From the NCBI GenBank assembly GCA_039194995.1, contig JBCCVR010000087.1:1-28999 (forward strand): DNA of 28,999 nt. Reading direction: 5' to 3'. Both the position numbers and the translations under genes were made by a program. The first letter of the stretch is position 1; every line of letters starts with the position of its first letter. The notes under the pieces are model-generated. The model made no database searches, was not told the origin of the DNA, and saw nothing but the letters and a program-made list of their open reading frames with translations. Below are positions 6,575 to 14,806 of the stretch, in pieces. This DNA is from CCY15215 sp039194995. GTDB lineage: Bacteria > Cyanobacteriota > Cyanobacteriia > Cyanobacteriales > Spirulinaceae.

Positions 6575-7681
6575 TCATTGCGATCGCTCCCAAGTCCGTT
6601 GAATTTCACCGATAATCTCTGCACTGGGGGGCGCGATCGCCCGTAAATTTGGCTCGATTTCCGCACCGGGAACGTTATTCGCCCAAGGACTATCCTGGAC
6701 TGCCTGTAAGTCAATGCCCCCAACGACGGGACGAAAACCGTATCCCACGAAGATTTTTTGTTGTTCGGGATCGGTTAAGTAAGCGATGAATTTCCGGGCA
6801 GCATCGGCTTTTTGTGAGCCAACATCTCGCCGCACGATCGCCGCCGTCGAAATCGTTTCTACTGTCGGATCGAAATAATAGATTTGATAGGGTTTGCTGT
6901 GACTCTGAGCCGCTTGTTGCCAGCGATAGAGGGCGATACTCTCATAAACCGTTGCCACATCTGCATCATTGGGACCGCGAGCGATAAACTCTTGTAATAA
7001 TGTATCTGTCGATCGCGGCGGTTGATAGACGGATTTTTTCACTAAAGCGAACAAAGCCTGATTTTCGGGTGTATTAAAGTTAGCTGGGGTAAGTTGTCTA
7101 CCGCCGGAATTTGCCTGCGTCCACAGACTTAAAGTGAGTTGTCCGCTATTGGAACGATTGGGATCCGTCGTGACAAAATCAAAACTTCCCCAATTTGCAT
7201 TCCCGCCGATCGCCTGCCAGTTGCGCGGCTGCATGGCGGTTTCGAGGTTCGACCACTGAAAGCGACCGTCAGGAAAGAGTGCGTTTCCTCGTTCCGGCCA
7301 AGCAATGCCCACTAAAAGAGTTTTCGCGATGGGTTGGGGTGGATCGTAGAAGGGTTCGCTATTATTTTGAGTCCGCCAGCGATCGCCTAACTCCTGCAAT
7401 AAAACCCCATTCGCAGGAATCAAAACGGTCGGTTGAAAATCATTATTCTCGTCGAGATAGCGATCGACCAATTCTTGAGAACCCTGAAATTTGAGTTCGA
7501 TTTTAATATTGGGATGACGCTCTTCAAAACTCTGTTCTAGTGCTGCTAGGGGTTCTTGTAATTCGCTACCACTGACGACGTAAAGCGTTTGCTGCAACCC
7601 CGGTAAAGGCGCGTAAGCCACGGCAAGGGAAGCGGCAAGAATGCCCAGAGAAATCAGAGTTTTTGTCGTTTTACTATTCAT
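6575..7681 (-). CDS. ABC-type extracellular solute-binding protein
   Basis: Predicted 368 residues. The N-terminus MNSKTTKTLISLGILAASLAVAYA is a signal peptide or membrane anchor without a lipobox cysteine. The mature part looks like a bacterial family 11-type substrate-binding protein, with LYVVSGSELQEPLAALEQSF at the start of the first lobe, FDFVTTDPNRSNSGQ in the middle, and a C-terminal AARKFIAYLTDPEQQKIF...GFRP motif typical of molybdate/sulfate-like binders. No permease or ATPase gene is adjacent, so the ligand and transport role are open. It follows the coiled-coil gene by four bases and is likely cotranscribed with it. Confidence 0.75.
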   Translation of the reverse strand: MNSKTTKTLISLGILAASLAVAYAPLPGLQQTLYVVSGSELQEPLAALEQSFEERHPNIKIELKFQGSQELVDRYLDENNDFQPTVLIPANGVLLQELGDRWRTQNNSEPFYDPPQPIAKTLLVGIAWPERGNALFPDGRFQWSNLETAMQPRNWQAIGGNANWGSFDFVTTDPNRSNSGQLTLSLWTQANSGGRQLTPANFNTPENQALFALVKKSVYQPPRSTDTLLQEFIARGPNDADVATVYESIALYRWQQAAQSHSKPYQIYYFDPTVETISTAAIVRRDVGSQKADAARKFIAYLTDPEQQKIFVGYGFRPVVGGIDLQAVQDSPWANNVPGAEIEPNLRAIAPPSAEIIGEIQRTWERSQ

Positions 7682-7685
7682 AATC

Positions 7686-8396
7686 TCAAGATAGCAAAAG
7701 ATCCAGATTTTCTTGAAAATCCGCTAATTCCGAACTGAGCGATCGCAATTCTTCCACGGCCTGATTATCATCTAAATTACTCGTTCGCAGGCGATTTTGT
7801 AATTGTTGTAAAACCCCTGCCGTATCGGTAATTAAGGTCTCTAAAGAGATGACCTGTGCTTGGCGAGCATCTTCCCCTTGTCGGGCGAGGGTAATATTAT
7901 GTTGCAAGCTATCGGCTAATTGTTGCAATTGTTGGCGGGCAACACCAGAACTGCGAGTTTTTTTTACCTCCACTTCTCGCAATTGTTGCTGTAAATCCAT
8001 CACGGAAAGAAGAGCATCACCACCGTACAAACGGCAGGAAAATTCATCGATTTTGCGGGGTAATTCCAAAGCGCGATCGCAAGCAAATTGAATCGCGGAA
8101 AGTAATTCTAAACCCCGCGTAGATAAAGAAAGTTTTTCCGATTCTTCTCGTAACGTCTCGGCTTTTTGGGCAATTAATTGGGCTTGCTGTCGGACTTGCT
8201 GTAATTCTCGTTCTAAAGCGGGATTTTGTAAACTAGGGTGTTGAGATTGCTTTTGTAAAATTGCAGATCCGCCAATTGTAACGACACCTGCAAGGGGAAT
8301 AGCGATCGCATTAGGAACTCGTCCGATCCGTACCGCGATCGCTAGTATCGCGCCCCCTGCCAAGACTGCTAAAGGATAATGAAGCGGATTTAACAT
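7686..8396 (-). CDS. Coiled-coil membrane protein of unknown function
   Basis: Not recognised. From the ATG at 8396 (MLNPLHYPLAVLAGGAILA) it gives 236 residues: two hydrophobic segments near residues 7-25 and 31-46, then a long coiled coil rich in Gln, Glu and Leu (LERELQQVRQQAQLIAQKAE..., and a C-terminal LRSLSSELADFQENLDLLL). The frame is open further upstream to 8513, but that part covers an 18 bp tandem repeat and the divergent gene's start, so the shorter form is preferred. Four bases separate it from the solute-binding gene; a membrane adaptor for that protein is possible but unproven. Confidence 0.6.
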   Translation of the reverse strand: MLNPLHYPLAVLAGGAILAIAVRIGRVPNAIAIPLAGVVTIGGSAILQKQSQHPSLQNPALERELQQVRQQAQLIAQKAETLREESEKLSLSTRGLELLSAIQFACDRALELPRKIDEFSCRLYGGDALLSVMDLQQQLREVEVKKTRSSGVARQQLQQLADSLQHNITLARQGEDARQAQVISLETLITDTAGVLQQLQNRLRTSNLDDNQAVEELRSLSSELADFQENLDLLLS

Positions 8397-8400
8397 AACT

Positions 8401-8436
8401 GAATTAAGGCAGAATTTAGAATTAAGGCAGAGTTTA
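8401..8436. repeat. 18 bp tandem direct repeat in a divergent promoter region
   Basis: GAATTAAGGCAGAATTTA (8401-8418) is followed at once by the same 18 bases with one change, GAATTAAGGCAGAGTTTA (8419-8436). It sits just upstream of the preferred start of the minus-strand coiled-coil gene. It could be an operator or slippage product. Confidence 0.7.
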
Positions 8437-8511
8437 AAGATTGCGATCGCGACATCAAGCAACTTCCCTTCCATTATATAGAATAGAATAATACTCCGCA
8501 ATTCAATCGCC

Positions 8512-9030
8512 ATGAATGAAACAGAAACTCTTGCTCTATCTCAACGCGATCGCCAAACCATAACCGCCCGAGAAGTCGCCGATTATTTTCTTAGTATTGC
8601 CCGAGAAAGCGATCGCCCCATTAACATTTACAAATTGCAGAAATTGACCTACTATGCCCAAGCATGGTACTTAGGACTGTACGAACTCCCTCTCTTTGAG
8701 GAAGATTTCCAAGCCTGGGTTCACGGGCCAATTTTACCGGAGTTGTTCAAAATTAAACGAGATTGGCAACCCATTACGCAATTTTCACAAAAACCGAACT
8801 TCCCTCTAGATGTTCAAGAATTCTTAGAAGAAGTTTGGCAAGTTTACGGAGAACATAATAGTGAAGAGTTAGAACGAATGACTTGTTCGGAGTCACCTTG
8901 GCAAAACGTTCGTAAAAACTTACCCAGAGATGAACCCTGCCACAAAATTATTCCCAAAATTTCCTTACACCAATACTATTCCCGCCGTGCCGAAGAAGAA
9001 GAAGAACCAGATCAAGAAAGTTCGTACTAG
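8512..9030 (+). CDS. Panacea-domain (SocA-like, DUF4065) antitoxin
   Basis: Predicted 172 residues. The run VADYFLSIARES...INIYKLQKLTYYAQAW (about residues 23-54) and FQAWVHGPILPELF (about 71-84) are the classic signature of the Panacea domain, formerly DUF4065 or GepA/SocA-like. Panacea proteins neutralise a wide range of unrelated toxins encoded next door. Here the next gene overlaps the 3' end, the usual toxin-antitoxin layout. No strong Shine-Dalgarno precedes the ATG. The C-terminus is strongly acidic (EEEEEPDQESS). Confidence 0.85.
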   Translation: MNETETLALSQRDRQTITAREVADYFLSIARESDRPINIYKLQKLTYYAQAWYLGLYELPLFEEDFQAWVHGPILPELFKIKRDWQPITQFSQKPNFPLDVQEFLEEVWQVYGEHNSEELERMTCSESPWQNVRKNLPRDEPCHKIIPKISLHQYYSRRAEEEEEPDQESSY

Positions 9031-9388
9031 CTATGTCAATGGTATAAGTTTTTCGTTCCAATATTTCCAAAACGACCATCCGAAATTTTCCATTCGCGAT
9101 CGCGATTCTCGTTACCTCAATAAATTTTTGGAACGATTGCAAAGTCTCTCTCGACTCAGCGTCCAAGAAATTTTGAGCGATCGCAGTTCTGCTTTGCGCT
9201 GTCATCCGATTGTTTGGAATCAAACCACCGAACCTAATGGTTTTGGAATTCCTAATGAAGAACAGATCATAGACATTCCCTATCAATTTTCTCTATCTGC
9301 CAACGAATACGGGCGAGTCCACGGTTTCTTTATTGGCGATATTTTTTACATTGTCTGGCTCGATCCAGAGCATCTACTTTATCATTAA
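8987..9388 (+). CDS. Unknown small protein, candidate Panacea partner toxin
   Basis: From a GTG at 8987 it gives 133 residues: a lysine-rich start (PKKKKNQIKKVRTS), a middle with KFSIRDRDSRYLNKFLERLQ, a segment SALRCHPIVWNQTTEPNGFG, and a C-terminus GFFIGDIFYIVWLDPEHLLY. An ATG at 8930 in the same frame would add 19 residues that look like out-of-frame antitoxin coding sequence, so the GTG is preferred. I recognise the FYIVWLDP-H-LY ending from uncharacterised bacterial proteins but not a named family. It overlaps the Panacea gene by 44 bases (more with the ATG), which suggests a cotranslated pair. A toxin role is inferred from position. Confidence 0.65.
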   Translation: MPKKKKNQIKKVRTSYVNGISFSFQYFQNDHPKFSIRDRDSRYLNKFLERLQSLSRLSVQEILSDRSSALRCHPIVWNQTTEPNGFGIPNEEQIIDIPYQFSLSANEYGRVHGFFIGDIFYIVWLDPEHLLYH

Positions 9389-9401
9389 TTTTAAACTAAT
9401 T

Positions 9402-10166
9402 TTAAACAGGCTTTACTCCCCCAAATAGAGCGAGTTCAAAAATCTTGAAAAAACAATCTACATCAATAAAACCTATATTTTCCAGCCACTGACATTGCAG
9501 TTCCACGGGTGCTAAAATATTGGCATCTTTATCATCTCGATGATAAAACTCTCGAGCGAGTTCTTCTCTAGTTCGAGTATCATTTCGAGTCTGATGAAAA
9601 CGATAGAGAGAGTCGATAAATAGTTCGTTGAATAATGTTTCTCCCCAAGGCGATCGCGAGGAAATATGCTCTAAGTTGAGAAATAATCCGCCCGGTTTCA
9701 AGAGAGCAAAAATATCGCGATAAATTCTTTGCTTATCCGGATCGCTTTGATGATGAATGGCAAAACCAGAGACGATCGCATCAAAATGAGCCAGATGAGA
9801 TGTTTCCATTTCTGAGGTTAAGCGATCGCGCCAATTTTCCGAGCCAAAGTCTCCCGAAATAAATTTTAAATTGTTGGGAATTTCAGTAAAATTCTGCTGT
9901 GCTGCCTCGAGCATAGCGGGGGAGAAATCGAGAAAAATTCCTGTAGCGTGGGGATATTGTTGATGAAGCGATCGCCCCAAAATTCCATCGCCGCACCCGA
10001 GATCGAGAAAACTATCCAGTTTCGGTTGCGTTTGGGCAACAATTCGCAAAATAATATCAATTTGTTCGGCAGCTAAAGGAATCGATCCTCGTACTCCTTC
10101 GAGAAAAGTACGGGCGAGTTCTGGATTTTGCCAGACCGTATCTTGGCGAATAGAACTAGAAGTCAT
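9402..10166 (-). CDS. Class I SAM-dependent methyltransferase
   Basis: Predicted 254 residues. Motif I, FLDLGCGDGILGRSL, is near residues 53-67; the acidic residue after strand 2 (GIFLDFSPAML) and a motif near FDAIVSGFAIHH follow, then LLKPGGLFLNLEH, all typical of a Rossmann-fold methyltransferase of the Methyltransf_12/25 type. No substrate can be named. It is convergent with the candidate toxin gene and 69 bases downstream of the ABC exporter gene; whether it modifies the exporter's cargo is unknown. Confidence 0.85.
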   Translation of the reverse strand: MTSSSIRQDTVWQNPELARTFLEGVRGSIPLAAEQIDIILRIVAQTQPKLDSFLDLGCGDGILGRSLHQQYPHATGIFLDFSPAMLEAAQQNFTEIPNNLKFISGDFGSENWRDRLTSEMETSHLAHFDAIVSGFAIHHQSDPDKQRIYRDIFALLKPGGLFLNLEHISSRSPWGETLFNELFIDSLYRFHQTRNDTRTREELAREFYHRDDKDANILAPVELQCQWLENIGFIDVDCFFKIFELALFGGVKPV

Positions 10167-10235
10167 TGCGATCGAAAATAATAAGTATTATCGGATATAT
10201 ATAACTGTAACACGATCGCCAGAAGATTACAGAAT

Positions 10236-13154
10236 TTATTGTTCATAATTTTTCTGTCGTTCGTAAAGAGAAAAATACAAGCCTTTCATCTTTAATAAAT
10301 CCTCATGGGTTCCTTTCTCGACTAAAACACCTTTTTCCATCACCAAGATTAGATTTGCATCTTTTAATATATCAAAGCGATGGGCGATCGTGAAAACAGT
10401 TCGATTTTTTGCAAATTCTTGTAAATTTGTCAAGACTTGTTGTTCGGTTTCTGCATCTAGGGCGCTTGTTGCTTCATCTAAGATAACGATTGGTGCTTGG
10501 GAAAGAAACAAACGCGCCAGAGTAATGCGCTGTTTTTGCCCTCCTGAAAGTGCCGTTCCTCGCTCTCCGACATTGGTTTCATAGCCGTGAGGAAGTTCGC
10601 TGATAAAATCATGGGCGGCGGCTTTTCTGGCAGCTTCTACGACTTGTTCGGCGCTAATATCGGGATACCCAAAGGTAATATTTTCTAAGATAGACGCATT
10701 AAACAAAAAATCATCTTGTAAAACCACATTAATTTGCTGTCTCAAGGACGAAAGATCCGCACTCTTAACATCAAATCCATCGAGTAAAATTCGTCCCGAT
10801 TCAACATTATACAATCGCTGTAAGAGTTTAGAGAGGGTACTTTTTCCCGATCCGCTCCTGCCGACAATCCCCACGAACATCCCGGGCTGTACAGTAAAAG
10901 AAATGCCGCGAATAATCGGCTCTTGTTCTTCCTTGTAGCGAAAAAAGACGCGATCGAAAACAACTTGCCCTCGCAACTTTGGCAGCACTAAACCCGATCC
11001 CGGTTCGGCTTCCGGGGCAACATTTAAAATATCGCCGATGCGGTCTACTGAAAGTAAAACTTGTTGCAGATTTTGCCACAGTTGCACGAGACGCAATAAA
11101 GGGGCCGTCACGCGCCCGGAAAGCATTTGAAAAGCAATCAGCATCCCAATGGTAAATTCGCTCCCTGGTTCGCGATTAATCACCAATTTTGCCCCAAACC
11201 AAAGGATTAATAATGTGGAAAGACTGGTGAAAAAACTGCCGATATTATTGCTAATATTAGATGTGGTGGAAGCTCGAAACCCCGTGCGAATGTAACGGGC
11301 AAATAATCCCTCCCAGCGATCGCGCGCCTGTCCTTCTGCTGCGTGTGCTTTGACTGCCCGTATTCCGGTAATGGTTTCCACTAAAAACGATTGAGAGTCG
11401 GCATTGCGATTAAAGGTTTCATTCAACCAATGGCGCAAAATTGGCGTAGAAAGCAGGGTTAAGAGAGCAAATAAGGGCAGGATAGCAAGGGCAACCCATG
11501 TAAGTTGCACGCTGTAATAAAACATCAACGCCAAATAAACCACGGCGAAAATGCTATCGAGAACAACGGTAAGCGCCGTTCCCGTGAGAAACTGGCGGAT
11601 ATTTTCTAACTCTTGTACCCTTGCCACTGTATCCCCCACGCGACGAGACTCGAAATAGGCGAGGGGAAGGCGCATGAGATGGCGGAAAACCTGCCCGGAA
11701 AGGGCGAGATCCAAACGACGGGCGGTATGGGTGAAAATATAGAGGCGCAAAATTCCTAAAATGGACTCAAATCCGGCGATCCCGAACATGGCGATCGCCA
11801 TAACATCCAAGGTTGCCAGACTCTCTTGTACCATCACTTTATCGATAATAACTTGAGTAATAATCGGCGTTCCCAAGCCCAAAAGCTGTAAGGTAAAAGA
11901 AGCGAGGAGAACCTCTTGCAAAAGTCCCCGATAGCGCCAAACCGAGGGCAAAAACCAACTGAGATTAAAAGTTTCCTGTTTGCGAATGGGTTCGACTTGC
12001 CAAACCCGTCCTTTCCATCCCTCTACTAGCTGTTTGCGAGAAATCGGTTCGCAACAGAGGCGAGGATTCAAAGGATCGCCGATAATGGCTTTACTCCCCT
12101 TGATTTCATAAAGGACAATCCATCGTTGCGATCGCTCCCGATCGGATGGTTGCAATTGCTTGCGTCCCGCCCAAAAGACCTTATGGCGAATATCAAAGCG
12201 GCGATCGCTCTTAACATAGGGGGGTTGCCATTGCAACAATAGGGGGGGCGAGAGGCGCGATAAATCCCCCCAACGCACCTTTAAGCCCCGCAGTTGCAAT
12301 CCCAACTTTTCCCCCGCATCGACGAGGTGATGGGGGCGATCGCCGCGTAACTGTCTTTGCACCCATTCCAATGCTGCCGGGGCGTTAAAATATTGCGCAA
12401 CCATTGACAAACAAGCCGCCGCCGAGTTTTGACTGGAAATGAAAGGATATTTGGAATAGGGGGAAATATCTTGTTGAATCAGTCTGGGTTGTTTGCTGGG
12501 GGTGGGTTCGAGGGGAATGGCAGGGCGATCGCGCAAAATCTCTTGCACCCGTTCTAAAATCTCTCCTGCTTCGGCTTCCGATCCTTCCCAGAGAACCCCT
12601 TGGAGTGCTTTCACAATAGCGCCAGCATCCTTGATATCCTCAACTTCTGGGGTAATCGTCTTTTCAATTTCTGGGGTGGGTTGGCGGACGATTTCACTCG
12701 GTTTGGCGACGACAGGAAGGTTATCTCGTGGGGGATCTTGGGACGTTTCTCCGAGATAGCGAGCGGCGATCGCCTGCCAAAAATCCGCCAATTCCGGACT
12801 TTTATTCTGCCATAAGGCTGTATCCCAACACCATACCGTCACTTCTCCCGAAGCAACGGCTTTACAATCTTCTCCCAATGCTGGTAAATCTCCAAACCAG
12901 TCCCCCTCTTTGAGGGTAAATAAAGGCTGGGGCGGATCTTCTCGCCGCAAGCGAACTTTTCCAGAGAGGAGAAGATAAATCTGCCGATCTTCGCCGCTTT
13001 CCCAAATTTTCTCGCCAATGGTATATTCGCGAACGGTTAATCCTGCTTCGATGCGGTTCTGTTGCTGGCGATCGCACCAGCAAAAAGGGGGTTTTTCCCG
13101 GGCTATTCTGCCTCGATTTTGACTTTCAGCGCCCGAACTTTTTCCGCTAACCAT
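10236..13154 (-). CDS. Type I secretion ABC exporter with cNMP-like and degenerate C39 domains
   Basis: Predicted 972 residues. Order: cyclic-nucleotide-binding-like domain (about 30-135, LLLSGKVRLR...EGDWFGDLPAL), a Pro/Glu-rich linker, a C39 peptidase-like domain (about 235-370), six-helix membrane domain (about 400-690), ATPase (about 725-965). In the ATPase, Walker A is GRSGSGKST, signature LSGGQKQR, Walker B IVILDEATSALD and the switch IAHRFD. The C39 nucleophile is replaced: NSAAACL stands where DCGAACL is usual (Ser about 244), and the catalytic His position before IVLYEI reads RW. It is therefore probably a chaperone-like domain, as in HlyB. It overlaps the SurA-like gene by 52 bases. 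No HlyD adaptor gene is present. Confidence 0.88.
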   Translation of the reverse strand: MVSGKSSGAESQNRGRIAREKPPFCWCDRQQQNRIEAGLTVREYTIGEKIWESGEDRQIYLLLSGKVRLRREDPPQPLFTLKEGDWFGDLPALGEDCKAVASGEVTVWCWDTALWQNKSPELADFWQAIAARYLGETSQDPPRDNLPVVAKPSEIVRQPTPEIEKTITPEVEDIKDAGAIVKALQGVLWEGSEAEAGEILERVQEILRDRPAIPLEPTPSKQPRLIQQDISPYSKYPFISSQNSAAACLSMVAQYFNAPAALEWVQRQLRGDRPHHLVDAGEKLGLQLRGLKVRWGDLSRLSPPLLLQWQPPYVKSDRRFDIRHKVFWAGRKQLQPSDRERSQRWIVLYEIKGSKAIIGDPLNPRLCCEPISRKQLVEGWKGRVWQVEPIRKQETFNLSWFLPSVWRYRGLLQEVLLASFTLQLLGLGTPIITQVIIDKVMVQESLATLDVMAIAMFGIAGFESILGILRLYIFTHTARRLDLALSGQVFRHLMRLPLAYFESRRVGDTVARVQELENIRQFLTGTALTVVLDSIFAVVYLALMFYYSVQLTWVALAILPLFALLTLLSTPILRHWLNETFNRNADSQSFLVETITGIRAVKAHAAEGQARDRWEGLFARYIRTGFRASTTSNISNNIGSFFTSLSTLLILWFGAKLVINREPGSEFTIGMLIAFQMLSGRVTAPLLRLVQLWQNLQQVLLSVDRIGDILNVAPEAEPGSGLVLPKLRGQVVFDRVFFRYKEEQEPIIRGISFTVQPGMFVGIVGRSGSGKSTLSKLLQRLYNVESGRILLDGFDVKSADLSSLRQQINVVLQDDFLFNASILENITFGYPDISAEQVVEAARKAAAHDFISELPHGYETNVGERGTALSGGQKQRITLARLFLSQAPIVILDEATSALDAETEQQVLTNLQEFAKNRTVFTIAHRFDILKDANLILVMEKGVLVEKGTHEDLLKMKGLYFSLYERQKNYEQ

Positions 13155-13855
13155 TGCTCGAAAATCTCATTTTGCAGGGTTTCTTTAATTTGATTATCCT
13201 CGAGGGAGGCGGGCAAAAATTGCTCGACGCGGAAGATCAGCCAACGTTCTTCTAATTGTAGGGGTCCGACGATATCCCCCGGGTTGGCTTCGTCGATGGC
13301 GGCACGGAGGCGATCGGGGAGAGTGGCGCGGCTGACGGGCCCTAACATTCCATTGACAATGCGATCTTCGCCTACAGAATGCTTTTGTGCCAACTGTTCA
13401 AAGGAAACCCCCTCCAAAATTTGCAGGTGTAATTCTTCTGCCAATTCCCGACTCTCCACGATAATACGAGAGAGAACGACGCGATCTAGAACGAGTTTGC
13501 GATCGATAAAATGCTCTTGTAGTTTGGGTTCGGCAATTTTAACTTTGAGTTGTGCCAGTCGCACGCCTCCTGCAACCTGTCCGTGAAAGCGATCGTAAGT
13601 TAGATTATTCTTAACCAACCACTCTTTAAAGGCTTCCGGTTCGCTAAGTTCGTTCTGCATCCGAAAGTTAATGACAGCTTGTTCGACGATCGCGGTACTG
13701 TTGGGCAGTTCTTCTTCTTTGATGGCTTTTTCGAGAATGTACTGCTGGAGAATCTCGACAATAAAACTTTGCAGTTTTCCGGCAGCTTGGAGATAGCCGA
13801 GCGTTTGCTTGAGAGAGACGGGATTTTCGTCAATCGTGAGAAAAGTATCAGTCAT
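13103..13855 (-). CDS. SurA/PpiC-like peptidyl-prolyl isomerase
   Basis: Predicted 250 residues. The N-terminal helical half resembles SurA-type chaperone domains. The C-terminal parvulin domain spans about residues 125-225 (VVLSRIIVESRELAEELHLQ, LAQKHSVGED, GMLGPVSRATLPDRL, GDIVGPLQLEERWLIFRVE). There is no signal peptide, so it probably works in the cytoplasm on a substrate before export. Such foldases are commonly placed before C39-type ABC exporters in cyanobacteria. Here the stop lies inside the exporter gene, so the two are very likely cotranslated. Confidence 0.85.
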   Translation of the reverse strand: MTDTFLTIDENPVSLKQTLGYLQAAGKLQSFIVEILQQYILEKAIKEEELPNSTAIVEQAVINFRMQNELSEPEAFKEWLVKNNLTYDRFHGQVAGGVRLAQLKVKIAEPKLQEHFIDRKLVLDRVVLSRIIVESRELAEELHLQILEGVSFEQLAQKHSVGEDRIVNGMLGPVSRATLPDRLRAAIDEANPGDIVGPLQLEERWLIFRVEQFLPASLEDNQIKETLQNEIFEQWLAEKVRALKVKIEAE

Positions 13856-13922
13856 AAAGAATTACGGTCGCAGCATTCACTAGAAATGATTGTACTGCGT
13901 TCTCGCTCGATTTTGCGATCGC

Positions 13923-14759
13923 TCAAAGTAAATCTTTATTTTTTGTTTTCACTCGTTCGTACAGTTCTTCCATAACTTCAATAAAAGACCGATCTTCATG
14001 CCAAAAAGGTGGAAAATCGCCTTGTTTTTTAATTAAAACTGCTGAAATTTGACTCTCTTGACTCTGAGAATTCACCTCCGGAAAATGTTTTTTACCTAAC
14101 CAAAATTCCTTCAAACTCATTGCCTCGGTCGTTTTGGTTTCCGGCTGGGTATAATAAGCAGGAAGGGGAGCAGGTTCGAGTTTTTCGCTGCCCAAGCCTT
14201 TCGCTAAAATTTGCCCTAACGGGGTCTTTGCTAACTCTTTTTTGAGTTCTTCTCGAGGTAGTCCGCGCAATTCAAAGAGTAGAAATGGATCGTCATCGAG
14301 TTCCGCTGCAAAACGATAGCATAACCCGGCAATATGCTTGCAAGGATTTGACCAGTCGGGACAATCGCACTGCATTTCCCAATCTTGACTGCTATGAGGC
14401 AAAAAGTTCTGGCCGACTTCTTGAAAACTCTCCTCAATATTTTCGGGAATTTCGTTGAGTAGCAATTTAGAAACAAAACTCGCATTCATAGAAAGTTTTT
14501 GCACGATCTTCGACCAATCTTTTTTTGAGATAGTTTTGAGCGCAATTTCTGTACTGTATTGAGGCTCTTTATAAACACCAAAGTAAGGATTGACCGAGCC
14601 ACGAATCGTCGCGATAATTTTACCTTTCTCGACGGAAAATTTGAGGATTTTTCCGTTTCTTGCATAGGATCTTCCTCGTGCCAAACGTGCCTCATCCGTA
14701 AAAGAGGCGATCGCGGCGATAAATTTGTTTCCCCACCAAGTCTTACTAAATTCAGCCAT
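13923..14759 (-). CDS. SWIM zinc-finger protein
   Basis: Predicted 278 residues. The SWIM motif CDCPDWSNPCKHIAGL (about residues 142-157) has the CxC...CxH zinc ligands. The N-terminal half (ARLARGRSYARNGKILKFSV) is the usual lead-in of this family. A strong AAGGAGG site precedes the ATG. It lies 47 bases after the SNF2 helicase stop on the same strand, and SWIM proteins often accompany SNF2 helicases in bacteria. A role in DNA or protein binding for the helicase is inferred. Confidence 0.88.
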   Translation of the reverse strand: MAEFSKTWWGNKFIAAIASFTDEARLARGRSYARNGKILKFSVEKGKIIATIRGSVNPYFGVYKEPQYSTEIALKTISKKDWSKIVQKLSMNASFVSKLLLNEIPENIEESFQEVGQNFLPHSSQDWEMQCDCPDWSNPCKHIAGLCYRFAAELDDDPFLLFELRGLPREELKKELAKTPLGQILAKGLGSEKLEPAPLPAYYTQPETKTTEAMSLKEFWLGKKHFPEVNSQSQESQISAVLIKKQGDFPPFWHEDRSFIEVMEELYERVKTKNKDLL

Positions 14760-14806
14760 TTTTTGTTTTCCTCCTTGTTATTTATACAAAAAATTCAGGC
14801 TTTGAT

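Noticed and set aside
8397..8513. Longer start for the coiled-coil gene at 8513
   Set aside because: The extension covers the tandem repeat and overlaps the divergent Panacea start; the ATG at 8396 leads straight into the hydrophobic segment.
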